From: Sphingobium sp. WTD-1
Lineage (GTDB): Bacteria > Pseudomonadota > Alphaproteobacteria > Sphingomonadales > Sphingomonadaceae
Length of the DNA: 64,000 nucleotides
Assembly (NCBI RefSeq): GCF_030128825.1
Contig: NZ_CP119127.1
Location: forward strand, 850,001 to 914,000
Direction: 5' to 3'
The notes beneath the pieces are model-generated. The model saw only the letters and a list, made by a program, of their open reading frames with translations, was not told where the DNA came from and ran no database searches. Positions 26,184 through 35,321 of the stretch are shown here, piece by piece. Each line of letters begins with the position of its first letter. Positions within the stretch are counted from its first letter, which is position 1. A program made the translations under genes and the position numbers.

Positions 26184-27123
26184 CGGCCAGCCGGACCGGA
26201 TCGAGCGCACCGGTATCGGGCAGCAGGAAATCGACCTTGCCCCGGCCGAAGTCGATTGCCACCCGGTCGAACAGCCGCAGCGCGTTCATCCCCAGCATCA
26301 GCGCGGGCTTGTCGGCCAGGCCCAGCTCGGCAAAGGGGCTGGCCTCGGCGAACAGCACTGGCACGCCGGTCAGCTTGACCCGGCCCATGCGCACGAAATC
26401 CAGCCGCCCGACATCGCCGGTCAGCGTGTCGCCGGTCACGCTGATCAGGCTGGCCTGCAGCAGTTCGGGCGCGCGCTTCTTGCGCACCAGCTTGTCGCGC
26501 AGCGCCAGATTGCCGACGCTGAAATTGGCGCCGGTATCCAGGATGATGTTCACCTTCATCCCGTTGACGTCGGAATCGAGCAGGATCAGCTGTCCCTTGC
26601 GCCGGCGCGCCTCGACGATGATCGCATCGGGATCGCGCGGGGGCAGGCGGCGGCTTTCGCTGATCTCCATCCGACCGGTGCGGAAATTGAGCAGCACCCG
26701 CTTGGCATGCAGGCTGTCGAGGCCGAGCAGCCCGGCGGCGCCCAGATGCTCGCCGTTCAGCACCGGCGCCTCTATATCATCCACCGTGGTTGCGCCGAAG
26801 CCAAGCCGGGGCACGGCGACGGTCGGCACCTCCGCCTTGCCGGTCATGCTGAGGATGGTGACGATCCGCCGATTGGGCAAGGCGAGCCGGTCGGCCAGGT
26901 CGCGGGCGATGACCGTGCGCTGCGAGCCGGTGTCGATCACGAAGTTCCACGGCCCCTTGCCGTCGATATTGATGGGAATGGTGACGCGATCGTCGAGCGA
27001 GGGGCCGGTGCGGATGACGGTAGGCGGTATGTCGGGATCGAGCGGGGGGCTGTCCTGCGCGGCGAGTGGCAGCGCGGTGAGCGCGCCCGTGGCGATCGCC
27101 ATCAGGGCACGGAAATAACGCAT
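26158..27123 (-). CDS. Exported retropepsin-like aspartic protease with two DTG domains
   Basis: 321 residues. A signal peptide (1 to about 22, ALPLAAQ) is followed by two retropepsin-like repeats, each with a catalytic triad: FVIDTGSQRT (Asp64) and IILDTGANFS (Asp196). The two halves could pair like eukaryotic pepsins instead of needing dimerisation. AGLLGLDSL and LMLGMNAL are matching late motifs in the two halves. A periplasmic protease is likely; the target is unknown. It is divergent from rho. Confidence 0.85.
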   Translation of the reverse strand: MRYFRALMAIATGALTALPLAAQDSPPLDPDIPPTVIRTGPSLDDRVTIPINIDGKGPWNFVIDTGSQRTVIARDLADRLALPNRRIVTILSMTGKAEVPTVAVPRLGFGATTVDDIEAPVLNGEHLGAAGLLGLDSLHAKRVLLNFRTGRMEISESRRLPPRDPDAIIVEARRRKGQLILLDSDVNGMKVNIILDTGANFSVGNLALRDKLVRKKRAPELLQASLISVTGDTLTGDVGRLDFVRMGRVKLTGVPVLFAEASPFAELGLADKPALMLGMNALRLFDRVAIDFGRGKVDFLLPDTGALDPVRLAASAPRQGR

Positions 27124-27401
27124 TTCCTCATCCTTCCGATATTTTATGTCTCATCATATCATGGGGCAGGATATGTCGTCCATCGCCGCAGATGGGGCAC
27201 CACCTGTCGAAAATCCCCGGATAGCCGATGATTTCAGGCGGAATAGGGAAATGTCCTCGCTTGACTTGGGGGCCGGGCGCTCGCTAAACGCCGACTATTC
27301 CCCTCGCCCGTCCGGCGCGAGGCTTTCCCGAGACATTGACCGGGCAAAATCTCCTTTCTTACCCGGCTATTCTATCCCTCACTCCATCGGACCGACTCGC
27401 A
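27124..27401 (+). promoter_or_regulatory. rho leader and promoter region
   Basis: A 278-bp gap before rho. TTGACT at 27261-27266, a 17-bp spacer and CTAAAC at 27284-27289 make a plausible housekeeping promoter. The resulting leader is about 105 nt. CCGGG at 27340-27344 and CCCGG at 27362-27366 could pair within it. Long leaders are common on rho because of autoregulation; no specific element is evident. Confidence 0.5.
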
Positions 27402-28658
<1,257 letters not shown>

Positions 28659-28713
28659 GCGCGGCGGCGGCTGCGCGGATGTGCGGCCACCCTGCCATAT
28701 ATTTTGCGGTGAG

Positions 28714-28750
28714 AGCCGGGCCATGTATATGGTCCGGCTTTCTTCATTTT
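28714..28750 (+). terminator. Rho-independent terminator after rho
   Basis: AGCCGGGCCAT (28714-28724) pairs with ATGGTCCGGCT (28729-28739; one G-U pair) around GTAT, followed by TTCTTCATTTT. Confidence 0.92.
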
Positions 28751-28774
28751 CACATACAGGGACGTTAGGCCGTC

Positions 28775-29494
28775 ATGCTCGACCTTATCGCCACCGCCGC
28801 TTCGGCCGCCCAGGGGCTCGGCTCCCCGGCGGATATCTGGCAGCATATCGTCAACGACTTCAGCAATATCGGGACGCCCAGCGCCCTGGCCGCTTTTGGC
28901 CAGGTGTTGATGATCGATATCCTGCTGGCGGGCGACAATGCGATCGTCGTTGGCGCGCTGGCCGCCGGCCTGCCGCCCAAGCAGCGCCAGCAGGTCATCC
29001 TGATCGGCATCATCGCCGCGCTGGTGCTGCGCATCGGCTTCGCGCTGGTGGTCAGCCAGTTGATGCAGATTGTCGGCCTGATCCTGGCCGGCGGCCTGCT
29101 GCTGCTGTGGGTCAGCTGGAAGATGTGGCGCGAGCTGCGGCCCAATGCCGGGGCGCATACGCCTGACGATCCGAGCGACGATGATGTGTCGGGCGTGCGC
29201 CCGGCCAAGAGCTTTGCCGCCGCCGCCTGGTCGGTGGCGATCGCCGACGTCAGCATGAGCCTGGACAATGTGCTGGCCGTGGCCGGTGCAGCGCGCGATC
29301 ATCCCGGCATCCTGATCATCGGCCTGATCCTGTCGGTGGCGATGATGGGCATCGCGGCGAACATCATCGCCAAATATATCGAACGCTTCCGCTGGCTGGC
29401 CTATCTGGGCCTGGCAGTGATCGTCTATGTTGCCTGCTCGATGATCTATGATGGCATCATGGATCGGTCGGTGGGCGTTTTGACGCTCTTCTGA
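28775..29494 (+). CDS. TerC/YjbE family membrane protein
   Basis: 239 residues with about seven membrane helices. Two related halves carry the acidic motifs IDILLAGDNAIVVG and IADVSMSLDNVLAVAG, typical of TerC-type proteins, now linked to Mn2+ or other metal export. A charged cytosolic loop (THTPDDPSDDD-like, residues about 127-142) separates them. It stands alone between two terminators, without a visible Mn riboswitch in its short leader. Inner membrane location. Confidence 0.88.
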   Translation: MLDLIATAASAAQGLGSPADIWQHIVNDFSNIGTPSALAAFGQVLMIDILLAGDNAIVVGALAAGLPPKQRQQVILIGIIAALVLRIGFALVVSQLMQIVGLILAGGLLLLWVSWKMWRELRPNAGAHTPDDPSDDDVSGVRPAKSFAAAAWSVAIADVSMSLDNVLAVAGAARDHPGILIIGLILSVAMMGIAANIIAKYIERFRWLAYLGLAVIVYVACSMIYDGIMDRSVGVLTLF

Positions 29495-29520
29495 TCGATC
29501 CTCTCGACGCTATCGCAATC

Positions 29521-29554
29521 GGCCCGCCCACGCTCAGTCGTCGGCGGGCCTTTT
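29521..29554 (+). terminator. Terminator after the TerC-like gene
   Basis: GGCCCGCC (29521-29528) pairs with GGCGGGCC (29543-29550), 14-nt loop, followed by TTTT. It overlaps the end of the convergent dioxygenase gene. Confidence 0.75.
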
Positions 29555-30559
29555 CATGCCTGCCGGCCGCCAGGGATGGCCGATCCAGCGCGCCACGGCA
29601 TCGCGCAGCCCCCAGCGCAGATTGATGCGTCGCTCGGTGATACCTGGCAGGCTCCACAGGTCTAACCCTACCAGCGGACGGAAGGGGTTGCGCCGGCCAT
29701 AGGCCCAGAGTTCGACGCGAGTGGAACGCTGCGTCGCTTCGCCACGCGCATGGAAGCCGAATGTGTCGGCGATCACCAATGTGTTGGCCGGCACCGGAAA
29801 CTTGCGCGGCGGCGGCAGGCCAAGACCGGCCAGCTCGGTTTCCTCGATCCGCAGCGATCCGCGGGCCGACAGGCGGCAATCACCATCGCGTGCTGTCAGG
29901 CTGCGCTGCTTTTCCCATGTCGCGCGCGCCGGAGTCAGTCGGTGCGATCCGGGCACATAGGTGAAGGGGCCACCTTCGGTCGGGACGTCCTCCAGAAACA
30001 GCCAGGCCTTCATCGCGGGATGGAAGGTATCAGCATGCAGTCGGGTCTGCGGATCAGGCGCGCCGTCCCGTCGATGGGTAAGAATGGTCTGGATGTAGAT
30101 CAGCGGCTCTACGTTAAAGCTTGCTGCATAGCGCGCCAGCGCACGCCAGCGAGGGTGACCTAGGAAGTTTGCCAATGCCGGGATGGCGCGCTGGGCAGCA
30201 CCGTCCACCGCATAACGGCGGGTGATGGTATGGCCCTGTGCCATTTCACGTGGAACAGCCTGATAGGCTGCAATCTGCTCCTGCAAGGCGGCAAACTGCT
30301 CCGGCGGCAGGAAGTCGCGAATCTCGATGAAACCGTCGCGATCAAAGGCGAGGCGATCAGCCGGGGATAGAAGAGCGGCCAATCGCGATCGACGGCGGGC
30401 AGTCATGCACTGGGCGAGCCTGACGCGCCCGACATGCAGACCGAGTGCGTTGAGCCGGGGGGAGCCGATCAGGGGATTGTCGAGGAAGGATTTGGCGCCC
30501 GTCGCCAATTGCAGGGTCCACCAGGGAAGCAGCAGCAACCTGGTCAAGATATGTGGCAT
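29534..30559 (-). CDS. Phytanoyl-CoA dioxygenase (PhyH) family Fe(II)/2-oxoglutarate oxygenase
   Basis: About 341 residues from ATG 30559 (ATG 30583 is an alternative). The iron site is HADTF (His175, Asp177) with a distal His270 in FGFHARGEATQRSTR and a 2-oxoglutarate Arg281. EGGPFTYVPGSHRLT is the usual PhyH segment. The family hydroxylates lipids, ectoine, or small secondary metabolites; the substrate is unknown here. The N-terminal 60 residues are basic and hydrophobic. A parS-like sequence (30242-30257) lies inside the gene. It shares its direction with the methyltransferase upstream, but two hairpins separate them. Confidence 0.85.
   Translation of the reverse strand: MPHILTRLLLLPWWTLQLATGAKSFLDNPLIGSPRLNALGLHVGRVRLAQCMTARRRSRLAALLSPADRLAFDRDGFIEIRDFLPPEQFAALQEQIAAYQAVPREMAQGHTITRRYAVDGAAQRAIPALANFLGHPRWRALARYAASFNVEPLIYIQTILTHRRDGAPDPQTRLHADTFHPAMKAWLFLEDVPTEGGPFTYVPGSHRLTPARATWEKQRSLTARDGDCRLSARGSLRIEETELAGLGLPPPRKFPVPANTLVIADTFGFHARGEATQRSTRVELWAYGRRNPFRPLVGLDLWSLPGITERRINLRWGLRDAVARWIGHPWRPAGMKRPADD
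30242..30257. other. parS: parS-like site inside the PhyH gene
   Basis: CATTTCACGTGGAACA; its complement TGTTCCACGTGAAATG matches the rsmG parS site at 14 of 16 positions and keeps the central CACGTG. It is 7.5 kb from parA. Confidence 0.55.
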
Positions 30560-30737
30560 ATTCTTCTTATTGGACAGGATCATCGCCTTGGCAAATACTG
30601 CAATTGCGAACCGATGGGTAAGGCTTTTCCCATGGTGTCCCAAAAAGAAGAGGGTGGTTCATGCTCTCTTTTCCGCAGTGTCTTGGGAGGGTGACCATTC
30701 GCCTGCGCCATTATTGGAATGTCATCTGAAACGCGAA

Positions 30738-30772
30738 CGACCGGGAATTGCCGTTGTGGCAATTCCCGGTCG
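30738..30772 (-). terminator. Strong hairpin downstream of the methyltransferase
   Basis: CGACCGGGAATTGCC (30738-30752) pairs perfectly with GGCAATTCCCGGTCG (30758-30772) around a 5-nt loop. On the minus strand it is followed by TTCGCGTTT, a modest T-run. It probably ends the methyltransferase transcript. Confidence 0.75.
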
Positions 30773-30783
30773 GAGGAGGTTGA

Positions 30784-30817
30784 ACCGGATCGACGCTTCG
30801 GGTTGCTGCGATCCGGT
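30784..30817 (-). repeat. Second inverted repeat next to the methyltransferase stop
   Basis: ACCGGATCG (30784-30792) and CGATCCGGT (30809-30817) are a perfect 9-bp inverted repeat with a 16-nt loop, 14 bp from the methyltransferase stop codon. Confidence 0.65.
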
Positions 30818-30831
30818 CACACTTACTGGCT

Positions 30832-31662
30832 TCAGGCAACGGTCCTGCGATCGACGGTCTGCGCGAACTTGACCTTATCCTTTGCGACCAGTTCGGGCAG
30901 CTTGGTACAGATCATCATGTCCTGCAGGGCCGAGCCAACGCCACCGCCCATCCAGCCACCATATTCAACCTTGGTGATGGCCATGCCGGCATCCCACACC
31001 ATCTTTTCGATCAGCTGGCGGTCAAAGGCGATGAAGGCCAGCGGATCATCCTTGTGACCGATGAGAACATCGCCACCATCTTCGAAAACATGGTCTTCGA
31101 ACGGGAATACCGACTGTCCCTGTTCGATCATGTGCCGAGAATAGCGATTCAATTCAAAGCAGGTCATGAGGAAGCGGCCGCCGGGAACCATCATGCTGGA
31201 AATGAATTTGAGCAGGCCGCCGAAATCTTCCTTGGTGACATGGGTGAAGACGGAGAAGGCATAGCCATCGGTGAAATGCGATGCATATTCCTTCGACAAT
31301 TGCGCTTTGGGTTTCCGAACCTCGTTGCCGATGAACTGATCATAATGATCATTGCTGTCATCGATCAGCTCGAACTTGGTATTGTTGAACCGGGTCGCAA
31401 TCTCGCTCCGGCAGAAATCGATGACCGGGGGCATGATGTCCATCCCGACGATTTCGGCCAATGGATGCGTCTTGCGCAGAGACGCCAGGCCTCGACCGAT
31501 ACCGCAGCCGAAATCGAGAATTCGACTGTCATTAGTAATCGGCAGAAGGTGGCGCATATAATGGGCCGATGCGTCTCCAACACTTTCTGGATCAGTGCCG
31601 CCAACCCAATCATTCATGGGGCTTTTACGCATGAGTTCGAACAACTCTACGGTGGACTGCAT
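30832..31662 (-). CDS. Class I SAM-dependent methyltransferase
   Basis: 276 residues. Motif I is ILDFGCGIGRGL (about 48-59), then EIVGMDIMPPVIDFCR for motif II, YAFSVFTHVTKEDF, and VPGGRFLMTCFE. The acceptor cannot be inferred. A good ribosome site (AGAGGAG on the minus strand) precedes ATG 31662. GC content is visibly lower than in the flanking genes and the codon use differs, suggesting transfer. It has its own palindromic upstream region and hairpins downstream, so it is probably an independently regulated gene. Small-molecule, glycan or lipid methylation are all possible. Confidence 0.8.
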   Translation of the reverse strand: MQSTVELFELMRKSPMNDWVGGTDPESVGDASAHYMRHLLPITNDSRILDFGCGIGRGLASLRKTHPLAEIVGMDIMPPVIDFCRSEIATRFNNTKFELIDDSNDHYDQFIGNEVRKPKAQLSKEYASHFTDGYAFSVFTHVTKEDFGGLLKFISSMMVPGGRFLMTCFELNRYSRHMIEQGQSVFPFEDHVFEDGGDVLIGHKDDPLAFIAFDRQLIEKMVWDAGMAITKVEYGGWMGGGVGSALQDMMICTKLPELVAKDKVKFAQTVDRRTVA

Positions 31663-31689
31663 CGATTACTCCTCTGTTCGCATTATCAT

Positions 31690-31707
31690 TTGTACGGTCG
31701 CGTACAA
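31690..31707. promoter_or_regulatory. Perfect 18-bp palindromic operator candidate upstream of the methyltransferase
   Basis: TTGTACGGTCGCGTACAA: arms TTGTACG and CGTACAA, 4-bp centre. It lies 28-45 bp upstream of the start codon, in the size and position expected for a TetR-like operator. Confidence 0.6.
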
Positions 31708-31752
31708 TGTGGTTCGGACGTCTTGAGAGAACATTCTTTATAATTTTCAATC

Positions 31753-31777
31753 AATGACATGCTTGAAACATGTCATT
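31753..31777. repeat. Perfect 9-bp inverted repeat upstream of the methyltransferase
   Basis: AATGACATG (31753-31761) and CATGTCATT (31769-31777) flank CTTGAAA. It lies about 90 bp before the methyltransferase start and 75 bp after the oxidoreductase end, so it may be a second operator or a terminator for nearby transcripts. Confidence 0.6.
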
Positions 31778-31850
31778 TTGGCCGATTGAAATGGGTTGAT
31801 GCCTCAGATGCTTGGCCATTCATAGTCAATCATTTGGCATGTGATGTCGT

Positions 31851-32822
31851 TTACGGAATAAAAATTGTGCTGCCGGTCGTCTGGCGCCCTTCCAGTGCGC
31901 GATGGGCATCCGCGGCATCGGCGAGAGCGAAGCTCTGGCCGATCTGCGCTGACACGATCCCGCGCGCCATGCGATCGAATAGCCGCTCAGCGGTGTTGGC
32001 CAGATCCTCGGCCGTCGCGACGTAGTCGAACAGGGTCGGGCGGCTGACATAGAGCGAGCCGTTGCGGCTGAGATCGAGCAGGCTGATCGGCGGGACGGCA
32101 CCCGACGCATTGCCATAGCTGACCAGCAGGCCGCGGCGGCGCAGGCTGGCGAGCGAGGCGGCCCAACTGTCCTTGCCGACGCCATCATAGGCAACGGCGA
32201 CACCCTTGCCGTCGGTCAGGTCGCGCACCTGCGCAGCCAGATCGTCGAGCGGACCGGACAGGCTATGGTCAGCATTTACCCTGGCTGCCTTTTCGGGCGA
32301 TCCGCTATGGGCGATCACGACCACGCCCTTGTCGCGCAGCCAGGGCACCAGTACCGATCCGACACCGCCGGCGGCGGCATGGACCAAGGCGACATCGCCG
32401 GGCAGCAGGTCGATCATGTCCTCGGCCAGATAACAGGCGGTCATGCCCTTGAGCATCATTGCGGCGGCATCGCGCGTGCTGACTGCATCGGGGATGCGCA
32501 CCACGCGATCGGCCGGAACGATGCGGTGGGTGGCATAGGCGCCCAGGCCGGCGGCGCAGCCGACCTTGTCGCCCACGGCAATGCCGCTGACGCCCGCACC
32601 AACCGCAACGACGTGGCCCGCACCTTCCGATCCCAGCGTCAGGGGCAGGGGGGCGGGGTAGAGGCCGGTGCGATAATAGGTGTCGATGAAATTGAGGCCG
32701 ACCGCATCCTGCGCGATCAGCACCTCGCCTTCACCGGGCGTGCCCGGATCGAAACGCTCGCGCTCGATCGACTCGGGCCCGCCATGGGCCCGGACGATCA
32801 TCCGCCATGCATCCCCCGACAT
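31851..32822 (-). CDS. Quinone oxidoreductase-like zinc-independent MDR protein
   Basis: A 323-residue member of the medium-chain dehydrogenase family without the structural zinc Cys cluster. NFIDTYYRTGLYP, LGSEGAGHVVAVG and HAAAGGVGSVLVPW (NADPH loop, about 148-161) are the QorA pattern. It would reduce quinones or unsaturated carbonyls with NADPH. The start codon overlaps the stop of the dienelactone hydrolase gene (ATGA), so the pair is co-translated. Confidence 0.9.
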   Translation of the reverse strand: MSGDAWRMIVRAHGGPESIERERFDPGTPGEGEVLIAQDAVGLNFIDTYYRTGLYPAPLPLTLGSEGAGHVVAVGAGVSGIAVGDKVGCAAGLGAYATHRIVPADRVVRIPDAVSTRDAAAMMLKGMTACYLAEDMIDLLPGDVALVHAAAGGVGSVLVPWLRDKGVVVIAHSGSPEKAARVNADHSLSGPLDDLAAQVRDLTDGKGVAVAYDGVGKDSWAASLASLRRRGLLVSYGNASGAVPPISLLDLSRNGSLYVSRPTLFDYVATAEDLANTAERLFDRMARGIVSAQIGQSFALADAADAHRALEGRQTTGSTIFIP

Positions 32823-33523
32823 CAGGCGAGCGTCTGCGCGAAGAAGTCGGCGGTGCGACGGTCGGCCAATTGCGCGGCTTCCTCGACGCGGCGATCGCCC
32901 ATCTCGGCGGCGAAGCCATGATCCAGCCCTTCATAATCATGCAGGGTGACGTGACGGTTGTCCTTCAGCCCGTCATGCATCTTGGCCTGGACGTCGGCGG
33001 GGACGAAGCCGTCATGGGTCGGGATATGCAGCATGGTCGGCTTGCCGATGGCATGCTGTTCGCCCAGCAGCCCGTCGATGCCTACGCCATAATAGCCGAC
33101 AAAGGCATCGCCATCGGTGCGGCAGGCGGTCATGAAGGCAACGCGGCCGCCCAGGCAATAGCCGACGACGCCGACCTTGGCCGGGCCTTCCAGCATCGCG
33201 CGCGCGGCGCGGATGGTCGCCTCGATATCGCGGACGCCCTGATCCTGGTTGAAGCGGGGGATATAGTCGAGCGCCTGCTGCATTTGTTCGGGGATGTCAG
33301 CGTCCAGCTCGATATGCGGATCGATGCGCCAGAACAGGTCGGGCGCGATCGCCAGATAACCGGCGCGGGCCCAGCTGTCGCACTTGCGGCGGATGCCTTC
33401 ATTGACGCCGAAAATTTCCTGGATGACGATGATCGCCGCCTTGGTCGGGCTGTCGGGCGTGGCGACATAGGCGTCGAACTGGCCGTCGCCTTCCAGCGTC
33501 TTGATCGGAATATAGTCTGCCAT
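32822..33523 (-). CDS. Dienelactone hydrolase family protein
   Basis: A 233-residue alpha/beta hydrolase with the DLH triad Cys123 (VGYCLGG), Asp171 (THDGFVP) and His202 (GLDHGFA). The family opens dienelactones in chloroaromatic breakdown, though many members have other roles. ATG 33523 gives MADYIPIKTLEG. It is the first gene of a two-gene unit with the quinone oxidoreductase, which hints at handling of reactive carbonyl or aromatic products. Confidence 0.9.
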   Translation of the reverse strand: MADYIPIKTLEGDGQFDAYVATPDSPTKAAIIVIQEIFGVNEGIRRKCDSWARAGYLAIAPDLFWRIDPHIELDADIPEQMQQALDYIPRFNQDQGVRDIEATIRAARAMLEGPAKVGVVGYCLGGRVAFMTACRTDGDAFVGYYGVGIDGLLGEQHAIGKPTMLHIPTHDGFVPADVQAKMHDGLKDNRHVTLHDYEGLDHGFAAEMGDRRVEEAAQLADRRTADFFAQTLA

Positions 33524-33687
33524 GGGATATCCTTCCGCCTTGGGGAGTCTGTTGGTCGAGGCGCATATTGGCGCCTTGGGCGAGGGGCGCAAGCGCGCTG
33601 TCGCGCCCAAAAAATTTGCCATCGCCGGCCTGTTTGCGGCATGAGATGGAGCGACAGGCGGATGACCGCGACAGGGAAGGGCAGTAG

Positions 33688-33945
33688 ATGAAAGTGACCG
33701 TCGACGTGGATTGCACCCCGGCCGAGGCGCGCGCCTTTCTGGGCCTGCCGGACGTCAGCCCCATCCACGACAAATATATCAAGACGATGCTCGACAGCAT
33801 GGACGGTATTGGCAGCGTCGAGCAGATGGAGACGCTGTTCAAGAGCTTCTCGCCGATGGGCGATGCGGGCGTGCGGCTGTTCAAGCAGATGATGGATATT
33901 GGCCTGTCCGGCATGGCGGGCAAGAATGGCGACAAGAAGGATTAA
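33688..33945 (+). CDS. Small DUF6489-like protein
   Basis: 85 residues: MKVTVDVDCTPAEARAFLGLPDV, then a helical region IHDKYIKTMLDSM. I recognise this as the small family often found before mnmE in sphingomonads and related groups (probably DUF6489). Function unknown. The mnmE GTG starts immediately after its TAA, so it is translated with the tRNA-modification genes. Confidence 0.7.
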   Translation: MKVTVDVDCTPAEARAFLGLPDVSPIHDKYIKTMLDSMDGIGSVEQMETLFKSFSPMGDAGVRLFKQMMDIGLSGMAGKNGDKKD

Positions 33946-35232
33946 GTGAGCGAGACGATCTTCGCCCTGTCGAGCGGTGCGCCGCCGGCGGGGATTGGCG
34001 TGGTGCGCGTCAGCGGCCCGATGGCGGGCAATGCGTTGCAGGCGCTGGCCGGGCGACTGCCCACCCCCCGCATGGCGAGCCTGGCGCTGCTGAGCGATCC
34101 GCGCGACGGTGCGCCGCTCGACCGGGCGCTGCTCTTGTGGTTGCCGGGACCGGGCACCGTGACGGGCGAGGATATGGCCGAGCTACATTGTCATGGCGGC
34201 CGTGCGGTGATCGCGGCGGTCGAGGCAGCGCTGGGCGCGATGCCAGAGTTGCGCCGCGCAACTGCGGGCGAGTTCACCCGTCGTGCCTTTGCCCGTGGCC
34301 GCATGGACCTGAACGAGGTCGAGGGACTGGCCGACCTGCTGGCGGCGGAGACGCAGCAGCAGCGGCGTGCGGCGCTGGCGATGATGGAGGGCCATTTCTC
34401 GCAGCGGATCGACGGCTGGCGGATGCGGCTGCTCGACCTGTCGGCAATGGCTGAAGCGGCGCTCGACTTCTCCGACGAGGATGATGTGCCCGATGCCGAT
34501 ATCGAGGCGCGGATCGGGCAGGGGGTGATGGCACTGGCGGATGATGTCGGCGCGCTGTTATCCGCACCTTCTGCCGAGCGGCTGCGTGACGGCATTCGGG
34601 TGGTGTTGGCCGGGCCGCCCAATGCCGGCAAGTCGACCTTGCTCAACCGGCTGGTGGGGCGCGAGGCGGCGATCGTGTCCGACATTGCCGGCACCACCCG
34701 CGACCGGATCGAGGTGCCCGCCGCGATCGGCGGCACCGCCTTCCTGTTCACCGACACGGCCGGGCTGCGCGACGAGACCGGCGATGCGATCGAGGCGATC
34801 GGCATCGATCGCGCACGCGCCGCGCTGGAGGCGGCGGATATCATCCTGTGGCTGGGCGACCCGGCCGAGGCGCCGCGCGAGGATGCGCTGCTGATCGCGG
34901 CGCAGAGCGATGTCGCGCTATATGGTTCCGACCGGCTCGGCCTGCGTCTGTCGGCGCGGACGGGGGAGGGGGTGGACGCGCTTGTGACGATGCTGCTCGA
35001 TCGGGCGGCGACGCTGCTGCCGGGCGAGGGCGACTATGCCCTGCATGCGCGGCAACGGGACGGCGTGCGCCAGCTGCACGATCATCTGCTCGCGGCAGGA
35101 GTAGCCCGCGACCTGCTGGTGCTGGCGGAGGAATTGCGACTGGGGCGGCGGACGATCGATGCGCTGACCGGACAGGCAGGGACCGAGGATATGCTCGACC
35201 GTCTCTTCTCGGGATTCTGTATCGGGAAGTGA
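33946..35232 (+). CDS. mnmE: tRNA modification GTPase MnmE
   Basis: 428 residues, GTG start directly after the upstream TAA. The N-terminal formyl-THF domain has TIFALSSGAPPAGIGVVRVSG, the helical domain has EVEGLADLLAAETQQQRR, and the G domain has G1 GPPNAGKS (223-230), GTTRDRIE and DTAGLRDE. The C-terminal Cys of FCIGK is present. The G4 motif, normally NKxD, reads AAQSD at 318-322. With MnmG it makes the 5-carboxymethylaminomethyl group on U34. The length is slightly short of the usual 450. Confidence 0.94.
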   Translation: MSETIFALSSGAPPAGIGVVRVSGPMAGNALQALAGRLPTPRMASLALLSDPRDGAPLDRALLLWLPGPGTVTGEDMAELHCHGGRAVIAAVEAALGAMPELRRATAGEFTRRAFARGRMDLNEVEGLADLLAAETQQQRRAALAMMEGHFSQRIDGWRMRLLDLSAMAEAALDFSDEDDVPDADIEARIGQGVMALADDVGALLSAPSAERLRDGIRVVLAGPPNAGKSTLLNRLVGREAAIVSDIAGTTRDRIEVPAAIGGTAFLFTDTAGLRDETGDAIEAIGIDRARAALEAADIILWLGDPAEAPREDALLIAAQSDVALYGSDRLGLRLSARTGEGVDALVTMLLDRAATLLPGEGDYALHARQRDGVRQLHDHLLAAGVARDLLVLAEELRLGRRTIDALTGQAGTEDMLDRLFSGFCIGK

Positions 35233-35266
35233 GCGAAATTTACGCGTGTGATGGCTGATAGTGCGA

Positions 35267-35282
35267 TGTTCCACGTGGAACG
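35267..35282. other. parS: parS centromere site between mnmE and mnmG
   Basis: TGTTCCACGTGGAACG matches the GTTNCACGTGNAAC ParB-binding core perfectly (GTTCCACGTGGAAC is an exact palindrome). It lies in the 89-bp gap, 2.5 kb from parA. Confidence 0.88.
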
Positions 35283-35321
35283 CTTTTGACCGCAGGCCCC
35301 CGAATCTGATATGGGGCCGCC

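Larger units (their letters stand above)
30560..30831. other. Intergenic region with two strong inverted repeats
   Basis: A 272-bp gap between the PhyH start and the methyltransferase end on the minus strand. It contains the perfect 15-bp stem at 30738-30772 and the 9-bp stem at 30784-30817, and must hold the PhyH promoter. Base composition is more AT-rich than average. No convincing small protein is encoded. A small RNA is possible. Confidence 0.5.

Noticed and set aside
28659..28774. Manganese (yybP-ykoY) riboswitch before the TerC-like gene
   Set aside because: The gap is filled by the rho terminator and only about 25 bp remain before the start; no riboswitch core is visible.
30327..30872. 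Plus-strand open frame across the PhyH start and hairpins, with GGAGGAGG before a TTG at 30780
   Set aside because: The strong ribosome-like sequence follows from the hairpin flank and leads only to a short peptide without similarity; the minus-strand genes explain the region.
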